Assembly (NCBI GenBank): GCA_002726205.1
Contig: PBSL01000055.1
Coordinates: forward strand, 1 to 34,885
DNA: 34,885 nt
Source: Planctomycetaceae bacterium
Lineage (GTDB): Bacteria; Planctomycetota; Planctomycetia; Planctomycetales; Planctomycetaceae
Direction of reading: 5' to 3'
Shown here: positions 8,069 through 15,817 of the stretch, one piece after another
Layout: each line of letters begins with the position of its first letter
Position numbering within the stretch: the first letter of the stretch is position 1
Notes under the pieces: generated by a model
Databases searched by the model: none
Told to the model about the DNA's origin: nothing
What the model saw: the letters and a program-made list of their open reading frames with translations, nothing else
Position numbers and translations under genes: made by a program

Positions 8069-8155
8069 AGATGGTGGTTTCACCGGCGAACGGCTTGATG
8101 TCGATCGATGACAATGGTCGAACCGGGTCCGGCCCTTCTGACAGGATGCTGCTCC

Positions 8156-9592
8156 ATGTCGATGCATGACCACAACTGCGGCTGTCCCCAACACGGATTT
8201 TCCCGCCGTCAGCTGCTGCAGGCCGGATCGGCGGGCATGGTGGGGCTGGGAGCGACCGGGCTGTCGCCCCTGCCGGCTGTCGCCGCGCCGCTTTCGAAGG
8301 CCAAGCGGGTGCTGTTTGTCTTTCTGACAGGCGGAATTTCGCACCACGACACGTTCGACATGAAGCCCGCTGCTCCGGTAAAGGTGCGTGGCGAGTTCGA
8401 CCCGGTCTCGACCGACGTCCCGGGAATCCAGATCGGCGAGCACCTGCCGATGTTCACCAAGCGGATGAAGCACTACGCGGTCGTCCGGTCAATGGGTACC
8501 GGAAGCAACGGTCACGAACAGGCCTGCCACATGATGCTGACCGGTCGGCTGGATTTTCCTCCTGCCTTCAGCACCCGCCAGGTCCCCAGTCCCAACGAGT
8601 GGCCGTCGATGCTCTCGGTTGTGACCTATGCCAAGCGCAACGAGCAACGCAACCTGCCACCCTCGGCGGTGCTGCCCGAACCCAGCGTGAACGAGGCAGC
8701 ACGGGTCCGGCCCGGCCAGTACGCCGGCCGCCTGGGGGCCTCTTACGAGACCTGGCACGTCAATGTCGCCGCACAATGCCCGCTGGGCAACGGGGCCTGC
8801 CCCGACTGTTTCCGCTTTGATCTCGACTCGTTTGACCACGCCACCAGTACGATTTTCAACACGCCGGAGCTCACGCTGCCCAGGGGAGGCCGTAATCGTC
8901 TGCAGAACCGGATCGGGTTGCTGGGGACAGTCGAGCAACAGCGGGTGGATCTGCAGAAACGAGCCGCCGGCCGCAAGCTTGAACAGAGCCGTCGGCAGGC
9001 GATCACCGTGCTGGCCGACCCCAAGACCAGCCAGGCCTTCGACGTCGAAAACGCCGACCCGAAGCTGATCGAACGCTACGGCAAGAACAAGTTCGGCCTC
9101 TCGGCACTGATGGGTTACCGGTTGCTCGACGCGGGTGTTGATTTCGTCCAGGTCAACCTGGGCAAGAACTCGTCCTGGGACACTCACCGTCGCAATTTCG
9201 TGAACCTCAAGCGAAACCTGCTGCCGCCATTCGACCGGTCGATGAGCGCCCTGGTCGATGACCTGGCCGACAGCGGGCTGCTTGATGAAACCCTCTTCGT
9301 CATCAGTGGCGAGTTCGGTCGCACGCCGAACATCAACAAGAACTCGGGCCGTGACCACTGGGGACCGGTGTTCACCGCACTGTTTGCCGGCGGCGGTGTC
9401 CAGGGCGGACAGGTGATCGGCCAGTCCGATGACCTGGGAGCCTACTCGGTCAGCCAGCGGTACATGCCCGAGAACTTCTCGGCGACGATCTACGACGCGC
9501 TGGGGATTCCCCGCGACGATCACTGGACCGACTTAGACAGGCGTGTCCACGAGATCTACCGCGGGCAGCCGATCTCGGCGTTGTACGGCTAA
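8156..9592 (+). CDS. DUF1501 domain-containing Tat-exported protein (copy 2, Cys-rich)
   Basis: A 478-residue DUF1501 protein. The N-terminus is unusual: a His/Cys-rich segment (MSMHDHNCGCPQHGF) comes directly before the twin-arginine motif 'SRRQLLQAG' (RR 17-18), then a Gly/Ala-rich hydrophobic stretch ending 'PAVAAP'. DUF1501 hallmarks follow: 'TGGISHHDTFDMKP', 'SWDTHRRN', 'GEFGRTPNINKNSGRDHWG'. A second Cys cluster, 'CPLGNGACPDC', lies in the middle of the protein and is absent from the other copies here. Activity is unknown. The family is placed in the alkaline phosphatase superfamily, and Tat export suggests folding or cofactor loading before transport (inference). ATG 8156 is chosen, with AGGATG upstream; ATG 8162 and 8108 are alternatives. 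It is followed, after 160 bp, by the RraA-like gene on the same strand. Confidence 0.88.
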   Translation: MSMHDHNCGCPQHGFSRRQLLQAGSAGMVGLGATGLSPLPAVAAPLSKAKRVLFVFLTGGISHHDTFDMKPAAPVKVRGEFDPVSTDVPGIQIGEHLPMFTKRMKHYAVVRSMGTGSNGHEQACHMMLTGRLDFPPAFSTRQVPSPNEWPSMLSVVTYAKRNEQRNLPPSAVLPEPSVNEAARVRPGQYAGRLGASYETWHVNVAAQCPLGNGACPDCFRFDLDSFDHATSTIFNTPELTLPRGGRNRLQNRIGLLGTVEQQRVDLQKRAAGRKLEQSRRQAITVLADPKTSQAFDVENADPKLIERYGKNKFGLSALMGYRLLDAGVDFVQVNLGKNSSWDTHRRNFVNLKRNLLPPFDRSMSALVDDLADSGLLDETLFVISGEFGRTPNINKNSGRDHWGPVFTALFAGGGVQGGQVIGQSDDLGAYSVSQRYMPENFSATIYDALGIPRDDHWTDLDRRVHEIYRGQPISALYG

Positions 9593-9688
9593 CAGGCCTC
9601 GGGCCGGCTGTGACGCTCGCGGTCAGCGCCTCAGGCTCTCGTCTTCCCGGGACCGCGTTCCCGATGGCATCCTGCGGGGTGTGCTGTC

Positions 9689-9716
9689 TTGCCTTGCTTT
9701 GCCTTCTGATTATTCT
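9689..9716 (+). promoter_or_regulatory. Candidate promoter for the RraA-like gene
   Basis: TTGCCT (9689-9694), a 16-base spacer and TATTCT (9711-9716) form a plausible sigma-70-like promoter ending 36 bases before the ATG at 9753. It lies in a locally AT-richer patch of the 160-bp spacer after DUF1501 copy 2. Both boxes deviate from consensus, so support is moderate to weak. Confidence 0.35.
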
Positions 9717-9752
9717 ACGGTTCCTTGAACCGACGAACTCACGAGGCCTACG

Positions 9753-10499
9753 ATGAACGACACAGCAACCGAAACACCCGTCGCGATCGCCGACCGCACC
9801 TGGAAACTGCTCGAACAGCCCAGCACCGCGACGCTGGCCACGGTACTGGCCAAGCACGGCCTGTGGAATGTCTTCATCACCGGGGCCCGGCCGCTGTCTT
9901 CGGGTCGACGAATGGTCGGCCAGGCCTACACGCTGCGATACCTGCCGGCCCGCGAGGACCTCGATCACAACCTCGTCTTCGACAACTCGACCGATCCCCA
10001 GCGACTGGCAATCGAATCGGTGGGCCCCGGCGACGTGCTGGTGATCGACGCCCGGGGTGACGAGCGGGCCGGCACGATGGGCAACATCCTCGCCACACGA
10101 ATGGTGGCCCGCGGGGCTGTCGGAATTGTCACCGACGGCTGCTTCCGCGATTCCCCGGTGATTGCGGCGATGGACATCCCGGCCTACGCCCGTTCGGCCC
10201 ACGCGGCCACCAACAAGACGATTCACCATCCCATCGACGTGCAGATGCCCGTCGGCTGCGGTGGCGTGTCGGTCTACCCGGGAGATGTCCTGGTCGGCGA
10301 CGACGAGGGCGTGGTGGTCATCCCCCGGCACCTGGCCGACGAGGTGGCCCTGGCCGCCGCCCGGCAGGAACATCGCGAGGACTTCATCCTGTCGAAGGTC
10401 GAGAACGGTTCGCCACTGGCCGGAACCTACCCGCCCGACGAAGCGACCCAGGCCGAGTACGAAGCCTACTGCCGCGAGAACCCGCCACCGGGTGACTGA
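9753..10499 (+). CDS. RraA family protein (HMG/CHA aldolase-like)
   Basis: A 248-residue cytoplasmic protein with no signal peptide, of the RraA/dimethylmenaquinone methyltransferase-like family (PF03737). The family signature is clear: 'GNILATRMVARGAVGIVTDGCFRD', with the Gly-rich loop near G110 and the Arg132-Asp133 pair that binds substrate and divalent metal in 4-hydroxy-4-methyl-2-oxoglutarate aldolases. It is followed by 'YPGDVLVGDDEGVVVIP' (175-191), with its acidic residues. Members are either class II pyruvate aldolases or, in E. coli, the RNase E inhibitor RraA. The conserved R-D pair fits the aldolase branch at least as well, and sequence alone does not decide. The extra N-terminal 25 and C-terminal 50 residues are typical of the longer, non-RraA members. 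GAGG lies about 8 bases before the ATG. Its 3' end is 4 bp from the convergent S9 peptidase gene. Confidence 0.88.
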   Translation: MNDTATETPVAIADRTWKLLEQPSTATLATVLAKHGLWNVFITGARPLSSGRRMVGQAYTLRYLPAREDLDHNLVFDNSTDPQRLAIESVGPGDVLVIDARGDERAGTMGNILATRMVARGAVGIVTDGCFRDSPVIAAMDIPAYARSAHAATNKTIHHPIDVQMPVGCGGVSVYPGDVLVGDDEGVVVIPRHLADEVALAAARQEHREDFILSKVENGSPLAGTYPPDEATQAEYEAYCRENPPPGD

Positions 10500-10503
10500 C
10501 CGG

Positions 10504-12762
10504 TCATTGTTCATCCGCCTTTCGTCGCGGTTTCACGCTCCAGAGGTGCCTGACGAAGAAGTCCCGCCGGCGACGGATCCCGTAAGAGCCCCCGATCCCA
10601 TGCCCTCCACCGGGAATCACCAGCAGGTCAAAGTCCTTGTCCGCCTTGATCAGGGCATTGACGACCTGCATTGTCGATGCCGGATCGACGTTCCGGTCGA
10701 GTTCACCCACGATCAGCAGCAACGACCCCGTCAGGCGATGCGCCTGGGTCACGTTGGACTGTTGGGCGTAGTGAGGCCCAATCGGCCATCCCATCCACAA
10801 CTCGTTCCACCAGACCTTGTCCATGCGGTTGTCGTGGCACCCGCAAACCGACACGGCCACCTTGTAGAAGTCCCCGTGAGCGAGCATCCCGCGGAGGGCG
10901 CTTTGCCCGCCGGCTGACCCTCCGTAGATCCCGACCCGCGAGAGATCCATCCAGGGCCGTTTTGCCGCCGCGGCCTGCATCCAGAGAATGCGATCAGGGA
11001 ATCCCGAATCCCCCAGGTTCTTGTGACAGACATCGTGAAAGGACTTCGACCGGTTGGACGTGCCCATGCCGTCGATCTGGACCACGACAAACCCCAGTTC
11101 GGCCAGCGATTGGCCATCGTGCAGGGAGCGGAATTCCTTGGGCACGAACGACCCGTGTGGACCGGCATAGATCTTCTCGATCACCGGATACCGCAGTTTC
11201 TCGTCAAAATTGGTCGGACGGTAGATCACGCCCCAGATTTCGGTCCGGCCATCACGCCCACGGGCGGTGAAGCGTTCGGGCCGTTGCCAACCGGCCGCTT
11301 TCAATGACGAGATGTCGGCGCGTTCCAGCCGGCAGACCCGTCGCCCCGTGTCGGTCCTGCGGACCTCGGTCACCGGCGGCCGATCGACGCGTGACCAGGA
11401 ACTCACCAGGTAGTCGCCCCCCGGGGAATAGCGGATGCGGTGCGTGCCGTCACCGGTCGTCAACCGGACCAGGTTGGTTCCATCAAAGTTGATCCGGCAG
11501 AAGTGCACGTGGTAAGGATCCTCGCCTTCTTCCAGGCCGCTGGCACGGAACCACAGTTGTCGCGACTTCACGTCGACCCGGTCGATCTTCCGCACGACCC
11601 AGTTCCCGCGAGTCACCTGGTTCTTCACCTTCCCGGTCTGGGCGTCGAGAAGGTAGAGGTGGTTCCAGCCATCCCGCTCGGACATCCACAGCAGTTCACT
11701 GGTCTTGTCGAGATAGAACAGGAACTGCTTGTAGGCGTAGTCGATGAACGTCTTGCTGGTTTCCTCGATCACCGCGCGGGCCGCGCCGCTGCCGGCATCG
11801 ACCTCGATCAACCGCAGCACCTGGTGACCACGCTGGTTGTAGCGAAACGTGAACCGGTCGCCTGCCTTGTTCCAGCGCAGTTCGCGGACTCGCCACGGGT
11901 TGGAGAACAGCTTGTCCGACACCGGGATTTCTCGTCCACCGGCAACGTCGAACAGGTGCGGTCGAACCTGGAAGAGCTTGTCGCCGGGCTTGAGATACTG
12001 GTGGGAATGCAATTTTGGCTGCAACTGTTTTTTCGGCGAGGATTCGACCATGTGAACCGTATGGGTGGCTCCCTGCCTGGTCCTGTAGGCCACCAGTCGT
12101 TTCGAGTCGGGAGACCAGAACACGCGGTCCGACCATCTCCGTTTCTCGTCGGTGTCGTCGGAGAGGCGAAACTCCGACCCGCTCTTGCGGTCCCTCAGGT
12201 GCAGGTCATGGTTCTTGACAAAGACTTCCCAGGCCCCGTCGGGCGAACGGCGATTCCGTGGTGATTCGAACCCCGGCCTTTTCCAGCCGGGAGGTTCCTT
12301 GTCCGAACCCGCGTCGAAGTCCTGCGGTTGCCCGGCTTCCTGCAACGTGCACTTGTCGCGATCACACAACCATCCTTTCCCGGCGGCACGAAACCAGCAG
12401 TGTTTCCGGTCTTTCGAGAACCTCAACTGCTCCAGTGGCAGCCGCTTGGAATCGAACGCCTTCCCGGTCTCCTTCGCCAGCGCCTTGGCCAGGTCCTCGT
12501 GATCGAACGCCGCCCGTCGCTTTCCCCGCTCGACATCAACCAGCACGAACTCGCGTTTTCCTTCTTCGAGATCGACCCGGTACCAGCCACCCTCGTCGCC
12601 GCGGAACCAGCGGATACGGATCCGGTCCCGGCTGACCTTGTTGGAGAACTGCTTACGGAGATCAGCCGCCCTGCGATAATCCTCGGCGGTTCCCTGGGCG
12701 GGAAGCCGCGATGTCAGCAGGACCAGCAGTGCCGTGCACGTGACGCGGGGAAACGAAGACAT
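10504..12762 (-). CDS. Secreted S9 family peptidase (dipeptidyl peptidase IV-like)
   Basis: A 752-residue protein with signal peptide MSSFPRVTCTALLVLLTSRLPAQG. Residues about 60-480 form a DPP-IV-type beta propeller ('RRSPDGAWEVFVKNHDL', 'FWSPDSKRLVAYR', 'WMSERDGWNHLYLLD'). Residues about 500-745 form the prolyl oligopeptidase catalytic domain: nucleophile elbow 'GIYGGSAGG' with S616, Asp689 in 'GELDRNVDP' and His721 in 'PGGGHG'. The 'ERDGWNH' segment is the conserved propeller hallmark of DPP-IV-like proteins. The expected role is cleavage of X-Pro dipeptides or other short peptides outside the cytoplasm. Length is normal for the family. ATG 12762 is chosen for the signal peptide and the GGGAG 8-12 bases upstream; the frame stays open to 13050 with no resemblance to the family. 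It is divergent from the sulfatase gene across a 136-bp spacer. Confidence 0.92.
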   Translation of the reverse strand: MSSFPRVTCTALLVLLTSRLPAQGTAEDYRRAADLRKQFSNKVSRDRIRIRWFRGDEGGWYRVDLEEGKREFVLVDVERGKRRAAFDHEDLAKALAKETGKAFDSKRLPLEQLRFSKDRKHCWFRAAGKGWLCDRDKCTLQEAGQPQDFDAGSDKEPPGWKRPGFESPRNRRSPDGAWEVFVKNHDLHLRDRKSGSEFRLSDDTDEKRRWSDRVFWSPDSKRLVAYRTRQGATHTVHMVESSPKKQLQPKLHSHQYLKPGDKLFQVRPHLFDVAGGREIPVSDKLFSNPWRVRELRWNKAGDRFTFRYNQRGHQVLRLIEVDAGSGAARAVIEETSKTFIDYAYKQFLFYLDKTSELLWMSERDGWNHLYLLDAQTGKVKNQVTRGNWVVRKIDRVDVKSRQLWFRASGLEEGEDPYHVHFCRINFDGTNLVRLTTGDGTHRIRYSPGGDYLVSSWSRVDRPPVTEVRRTDTGRRVCRLERADISSLKAAGWQRPERFTARGRDGRTEIWGVIYRPTNFDEKLRYPVIEKIYAGPHGSFVPKEFRSLHDGQSLAELGFVVVQIDGMGTSNRSKSFHDVCHKNLGDSGFPDRILWMQAAAAKRPWMDLSRVGIYGGSAGGQSALRGMLAHGDFYKVAVSVCGCHDNRMDKVWWNELWMGWPIGPHYAQQSNVTQAHRLTGSLLLIVGELDRNVDPASTMQVVNALIKADKDFDLLVIPGGGHGIGGSYGIRRRRDFFVRHLWSVKPRRKADEQ

Positions 12763-12898
12763 CCAGGAACTCCCGGCTCCGGTTGACGATCGACAAGGAC
12801 GGACGCAACATTGTCGCTGGGCCGCGCCCGGAAACTCAAGAGAACCGACAGGGAGCGCTACCCTGCCGACAAAACCAGTCCAGCCAGGGAACGTGACC

Positions 12899-14380
12899 AT
12901 GCACAATCGCCGTGTCGCGAGATCCACCAGCCGTTGCGGGCTGATCATGCTTCTCTGGTGGCCGATCCTGGCAACGGCCACCGCTTCGACACTCGCGGCA
13001 CCACCAAACGTGATCCTGGTGATGGCCGACGACCAGGGATGGGGCGACACCGGCTACAACGGCCATCCCCACCTGAAAACGCCGCACCTCGACCGGCTGG
13101 CGGCCGACGGCCTGGTGTTTCGTCGCTGGTACGCGGGGGCACCGGTCTGCAGCCCCACCCGTGGCAGTTGCCTGACCGGCCGGCACCCGTACCGTTACGG
13201 GATCCTGACAGCCAACCGCGGACACCTGCCCCGACGTGAACGGACCCTGCCCGAGTTGCTGGTGAGCCGAGGATACCGGACCGGACATTTCGGCAAGTGG
13301 CATGTCGGCACGCTCACGACCGAGGTCGAGGATTCCAACCGCGGTGGTCCCCGAAACAAGCGGCACTTTTCCCCTCCCTGGAAAAACGGTTTCCAGGTCT
13401 GTTTTTCGACCGAGGCGAAAGTGCCGACCTGGGACCCGCTGTTGAAACCGCAAAACGCCGGACGGCGTTGGTGGAACCCGATCACCGACACTGCCGACGC
13501 GGTGCCCTACGGTACGCGGTACTGGAACCAACGCGGCAAGCCGGTCAACGAGAACACTCGTGGCGACGACTCGCGGGTGATCATGGACCGGGCCGTGCCC
13601 TTCATCGAATCCGCCGCGAAGGACAAGTCGCCGTTCCTGGCGGTGATCTGGTTCCACGCTCCCCACCTGCCGGTCGTGGCCGGCCCGAAATACACGGCCC
13701 TGTATGCCGACCAGCCGGATTACCACCGGCACTATTACGGTTGCATCACCGCTCTGGACGAGCAGGTCGGCCGGCTGCGGGCCACGCTCGACCGGCTCGG
13801 GATCGCCGAAAACACGATGCTGTGGTACAGCGCCGACAATGGACCGGAAGGCAACGACAAGGCTCCCGGCAGAACCAGGGGCCTGCGTGGTCGCAAGCGC
13901 AGCCTCTACGAGGGGGGCATCCGCGTGCCGGGAATCGTGACCTGGCCCGCGGTGGTCGCCGCCGGTCAAACAACCGACAGCCCGGGTGTGACATCCGACT
14001 ACCTGCCGACTGTCCTCGACGTGCTCGGCGTCCTGCCCCCCAGAAAATTCACTCCTGACGGGATCAGCCTGCTCCCCGTCCTCAGGGGACAGCGGGACTG
14101 GAAACGACCGCAACCGATCCTGTTTGAATCGGGCGGTCAAACCGCTGCGATCGACAACCGCTTCAAGCTGGTCCGTCACACCGGTGGCGGCAAGAAGAAG
14201 AAAGGCCAGACCGGGGCGGCGGGAAAGCCGACGATCGAGTTGTTCGACCTGCTGGCCGATCCCCGCGAAACCGCCAACGTGGCCGCCGACCATCCCCGTG
14301 TCGTCGAAGAACTCTCCGGAAAGCTCAAGACCTGGCGAGCTTCCTGCCGGGTCAGTGCCGCCCGCAACGCCGACCGCTGA
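12899..14380 (+). CDS. Secreted arylsulfatase, formylglycine type
   Basis: A 493-residue sulfatase (PF00884) with signal peptide (positive N-terminus, 'CGLIMLLWWPILATATAS', cleavage near residue 33). Catalytic features are present in order: 'MADDQGWGD' with metal ligands D44-D45, the sulfatase signature 'CSPTR' at 84-88, in which C84 would be oxidised to formylglycine by a maturase, 'GKWH' (132-135), 'WFHAPH' (H253) and 'SADNG' (D313-N314). The enzyme hydrolyses sulfate esters, likely on polysaccharide fragments; specificity cannot be read from the sequence. The start ATG at 12899 has AGGGA about 8 bases upstream, and the open frame before it is not family-like. It is followed 73 bp later by the PQQ-like gene on the same strand, which has its own candidate promoter. 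Confidence 0.94.
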   Translation: MHNRRVARSTSRCGLIMLLWWPILATATASTLAAPPNVILVMADDQGWGDTGYNGHPHLKTPHLDRLAADGLVFRRWYAGAPVCSPTRGSCLTGRHPYRYGILTANRGHLPRRERTLPELLVSRGYRTGHFGKWHVGTLTTEVEDSNRGGPRNKRHFSPPWKNGFQVCFSTEAKVPTWDPLLKPQNAGRRWWNPITDTADAVPYGTRYWNQRGKPVNENTRGDDSRVIMDRAVPFIESAAKDKSPFLAVIWFHAPHLPVVAGPKYTALYADQPDYHRHYYGCITALDEQVGRLRATLDRLGIAENTMLWYSADNGPEGNDKAPGRTRGLRGRKRSLYEGGIRVPGIVTWPAVVAAGQTTDSPGVTSDYLPTVLDVLGVLPPRKFTPDGISLLPVLRGQRDWKRPQPILFESGGQTAAIDNRFKLVRHTGGGKKKKGQTGAAGKPTIELFDLLADPRETANVAADHPRVVEELSGKLKTWRASCRVSAARNADR

Positions 14381-14392
14381 GTGTCGTTCGAG

Positions 14393-14398
14393 TATACT
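14393..14398 (+). promoter_or_regulatory. Candidate -10 element (TATACT) for the PQQ-like gene
   Basis: TATACT sits inside the perfect palindrome GAGTATACTC (14390-14399), 12 bases after the sulfatase stop and 55 bases before the ATG at 14454. The same hexamer is found upstream of DUF1501 copy 1. No -35 is evident, so read-through from the sulfatase gene remains possible. Confidence 0.35.
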
Positions 14399-14453
14399 CC
14401 AGGGACCAAAGTCCTCCTGTCCTGTTCATTTCACCGACCTCCCCGGACCTCCC

Positions 14454-15695
14454 ATGAAATTCTTCTCGCTCCTGCTGCTTGCACTCAGCACCGCCAACCT
14501 GCCCGCGGCCGACTGGAACCAGTTCCGGGGATCCGCCGGCGATGGCCAGTCCACCGTCAAGGGCATCCCCACGACCTGGAGCGAGACATCCAACGTGGCC
14601 TGGAAGACGGCGATCTGGGGAAAAGGCTGGTCCTCGCCGGTCATCTGGAAGGACCAGGTCTGGCTGACCACCGCCACGCCCGACGGGCACCGGCTGGCCG
14701 CCGTGTGTGTCGATCGCCGCAACGGCAAGATCCTTCACGACATCACGGTCTTCGAGCACGAAAAACCCCAGTATTGCCACCCCTTCAACAGCTACGCCTC
14801 GCCCACGCCGTGGGTCGAAGAGAACCGGGTCTACGTCCACTTCGGTGCCCTGGGAACCGCCTGCCTGGACACCCGGACCGGCAAGACGATCTGGAAACGG
14901 CAGGACCTGCCCTGCAATCATTTCCGCGGTCCCGGTTCCTCGGTGGTCATCCACGGAAATCACCTGTTCCTGCCCTACGACGGTTTTGACTACCAGTACG
15001 TCGTCGCCCTCGACAAGCGAAACGGCAAGACGGCCTGGCGCAACGATCGCAACGTTGATTACGGCTCAGACAACGGTGACGTCAAGAAGGCCTACGGCAC
15101 GGCCAAGGTCATCACGTTCGGCGGTCGCACGCAGGTCGTCGTTCCCGGCGCGGTCGCCACGATGTCCTACGATCCCGAAAGCGGCAAGGAACTCTGGCGA
15201 GTGATCCACGGCGGGATGAACTCGTGCGCCCGTCCGCTGTTCGGCAATGGCCTGCTCTACATCAACACCGGCTCGGTCCCCACCCGCCTGCTGGCCGTAC
15301 GGCCCGACGGAAAAGGCGACATCACCAAGACTCACGTGAAGTGGACCACGATGAAAAGTGTCCCCTCGCGTCCCTCGCAACTGCTCGTCGGCGACGCGAT
15401 CTACATGGTCAGCAACTCGGGCGTGGCCTCCTGCCTGGCCGCCGGAACGGGAAAGGCCGCCTGGACCAAGCGGATCGCCGGCAAACATGTCGCCTCGCCG
15501 ATCCTGGTCGGCAAGCGAATCTTCAGTTTCAGCCAGGAGGGTCGGACACACGTCTTTGCCGCCGACAAGGCCACGTACCGCGAACTGGCGGTCAACAAGC
15601 TCGACGGCGGTTTCATGGCCTCGCCAGCCGTCGCCGAGGGCCTGCTGATTCTCCGGACCAAGACGCATCTTTACGGCATCTCGGGCAAGAAATAG
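14454..15695 (+). CDS. Secreted PQQ-binding-like beta-propeller repeat protein
   Basis: A 413-residue protein with a short signal peptide (MKFFSLLLLALSTANLPAAD) followed at once by 'WNQFRGSAGDGQS', the standard opening of planctomycete PQQ-like (outer membrane assembly BamB-type) propeller proteins. Repeats carry the W-motif pattern 'V.ALD.RNGKTAWR', 'YDPESGKELWRV', 'LAAGTGKAAWTKRI' and 'IFSFSQEGRTHVFAAD'. These repeats bind either PQQ in dehydrogenases or protein partners; the catalytic Asp and calcium site of true quinoprotein dehydrogenases are not recognisable, so a structural or binding role is more likely (inference). There is no Shine-Dalgarno sequence before the ATG: the upstream bases are pyrimidine-rich (GGACCTCCC). 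It lies downstream of the sulfatase and upstream of DUF1501 copy 3. Confidence 0.88.
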   Translation: MKFFSLLLLALSTANLPAADWNQFRGSAGDGQSTVKGIPTTWSETSNVAWKTAIWGKGWSSPVIWKDQVWLTTATPDGHRLAAVCVDRRNGKILHDITVFEHEKPQYCHPFNSYASPTPWVEENRVYVHFGALGTACLDTRTGKTIWKRQDLPCNHFRGPGSSVVIHGNHLFLPYDGFDYQYVVALDKRNGKTAWRNDRNVDYGSDNGDVKKAYGTAKVITFGGRTQVVVPGAVATMSYDPESGKELWRVIHGGMNSCARPLFGNGLLYINTGSVPTRLLAVRPDGKGDITKTHVKWTTMKSVPSRPSQLLVGDAIYMVSNSGVASCLAAGTGKAAWTKRIAGKHVASPILVGKRIFSFSQEGRTHVFAADKATYRELAVNKLDGGFMASPAVAEGLLILRTKTHLYGISGKK

Positions 15696-15704
15696 CCCGC
15701 TAAC

Positions 15705-15737
15705 AGCCGAAGATCCCGCGATACCCCGGATTCGGCT
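15705..15737 (+). terminator. Possible hairpin after the PQQ-like gene
   Basis: The arms AGCCGAA (15705-15711) and TTCGGCT (15731-15737), extended by TCC/GGA (15714-15716, 15728-15730) with a 2-base bulge, form a hairpin 10 bp after the stop codon. No T-run follows, so factor-independent termination is doubtful; it could stabilise the 3' end instead. Confidence 0.3.
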
Positions 15738-15770
15738 CAAACCTCGCGCTGTCTCGGATCGATGAGTTTT

Positions 15771-15778
15771 GATAGAAT
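15771..15778 (+). promoter_or_regulatory. Candidate promoter element GATAGAAT for DUF1501 copy 3
   Basis: GATAGAAT (TAGAAT at 15773-15778) is identical to the octamer upstream of DUF1501 copy 2 (8061-8068). It lies 39 bases before the ATG at 15818, a normal distance for a -10 box with a short leader. A TTTT run directly precedes it; no -35 is recognised. Confidence 0.4.
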
Positions 15779-15817
15779 TGAGGATGATCATTCCTCCGTG
15801 GGTGGAGCGACTCGACG

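Larger units (their letters stand above)
7775..8155. other. Divergent intergenic region (381 bp)
   Basis: This spacer separates the minus-strand hydrolase unit (start 7774) from DUF1501 copy 2 (start 8156), so promoters for both are expected here. It contains a candidate 53-codon plus-strand ORF (7828-7989) and a GATAGAAT element at 8061-8068. I see no convincing hairpin, tRNA or riboswitch. Confidence 0.6.

Noticed and set aside
12849-12865. CAGGG...CCCTG inverted repeat upstream of the sulfatase as an operator
   Set aside because: Only 5-bp arms, no second copy found elsewhere in the window, and it lies between a weak promoter guess and the start. Not enough to claim.
12836-14293. Minus-strand frame (485 codons) opposite the sulfatase
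   Set aside because: The sulfatase has an intact CSPTR active site and signal peptide. The antisense frame shows no motif.
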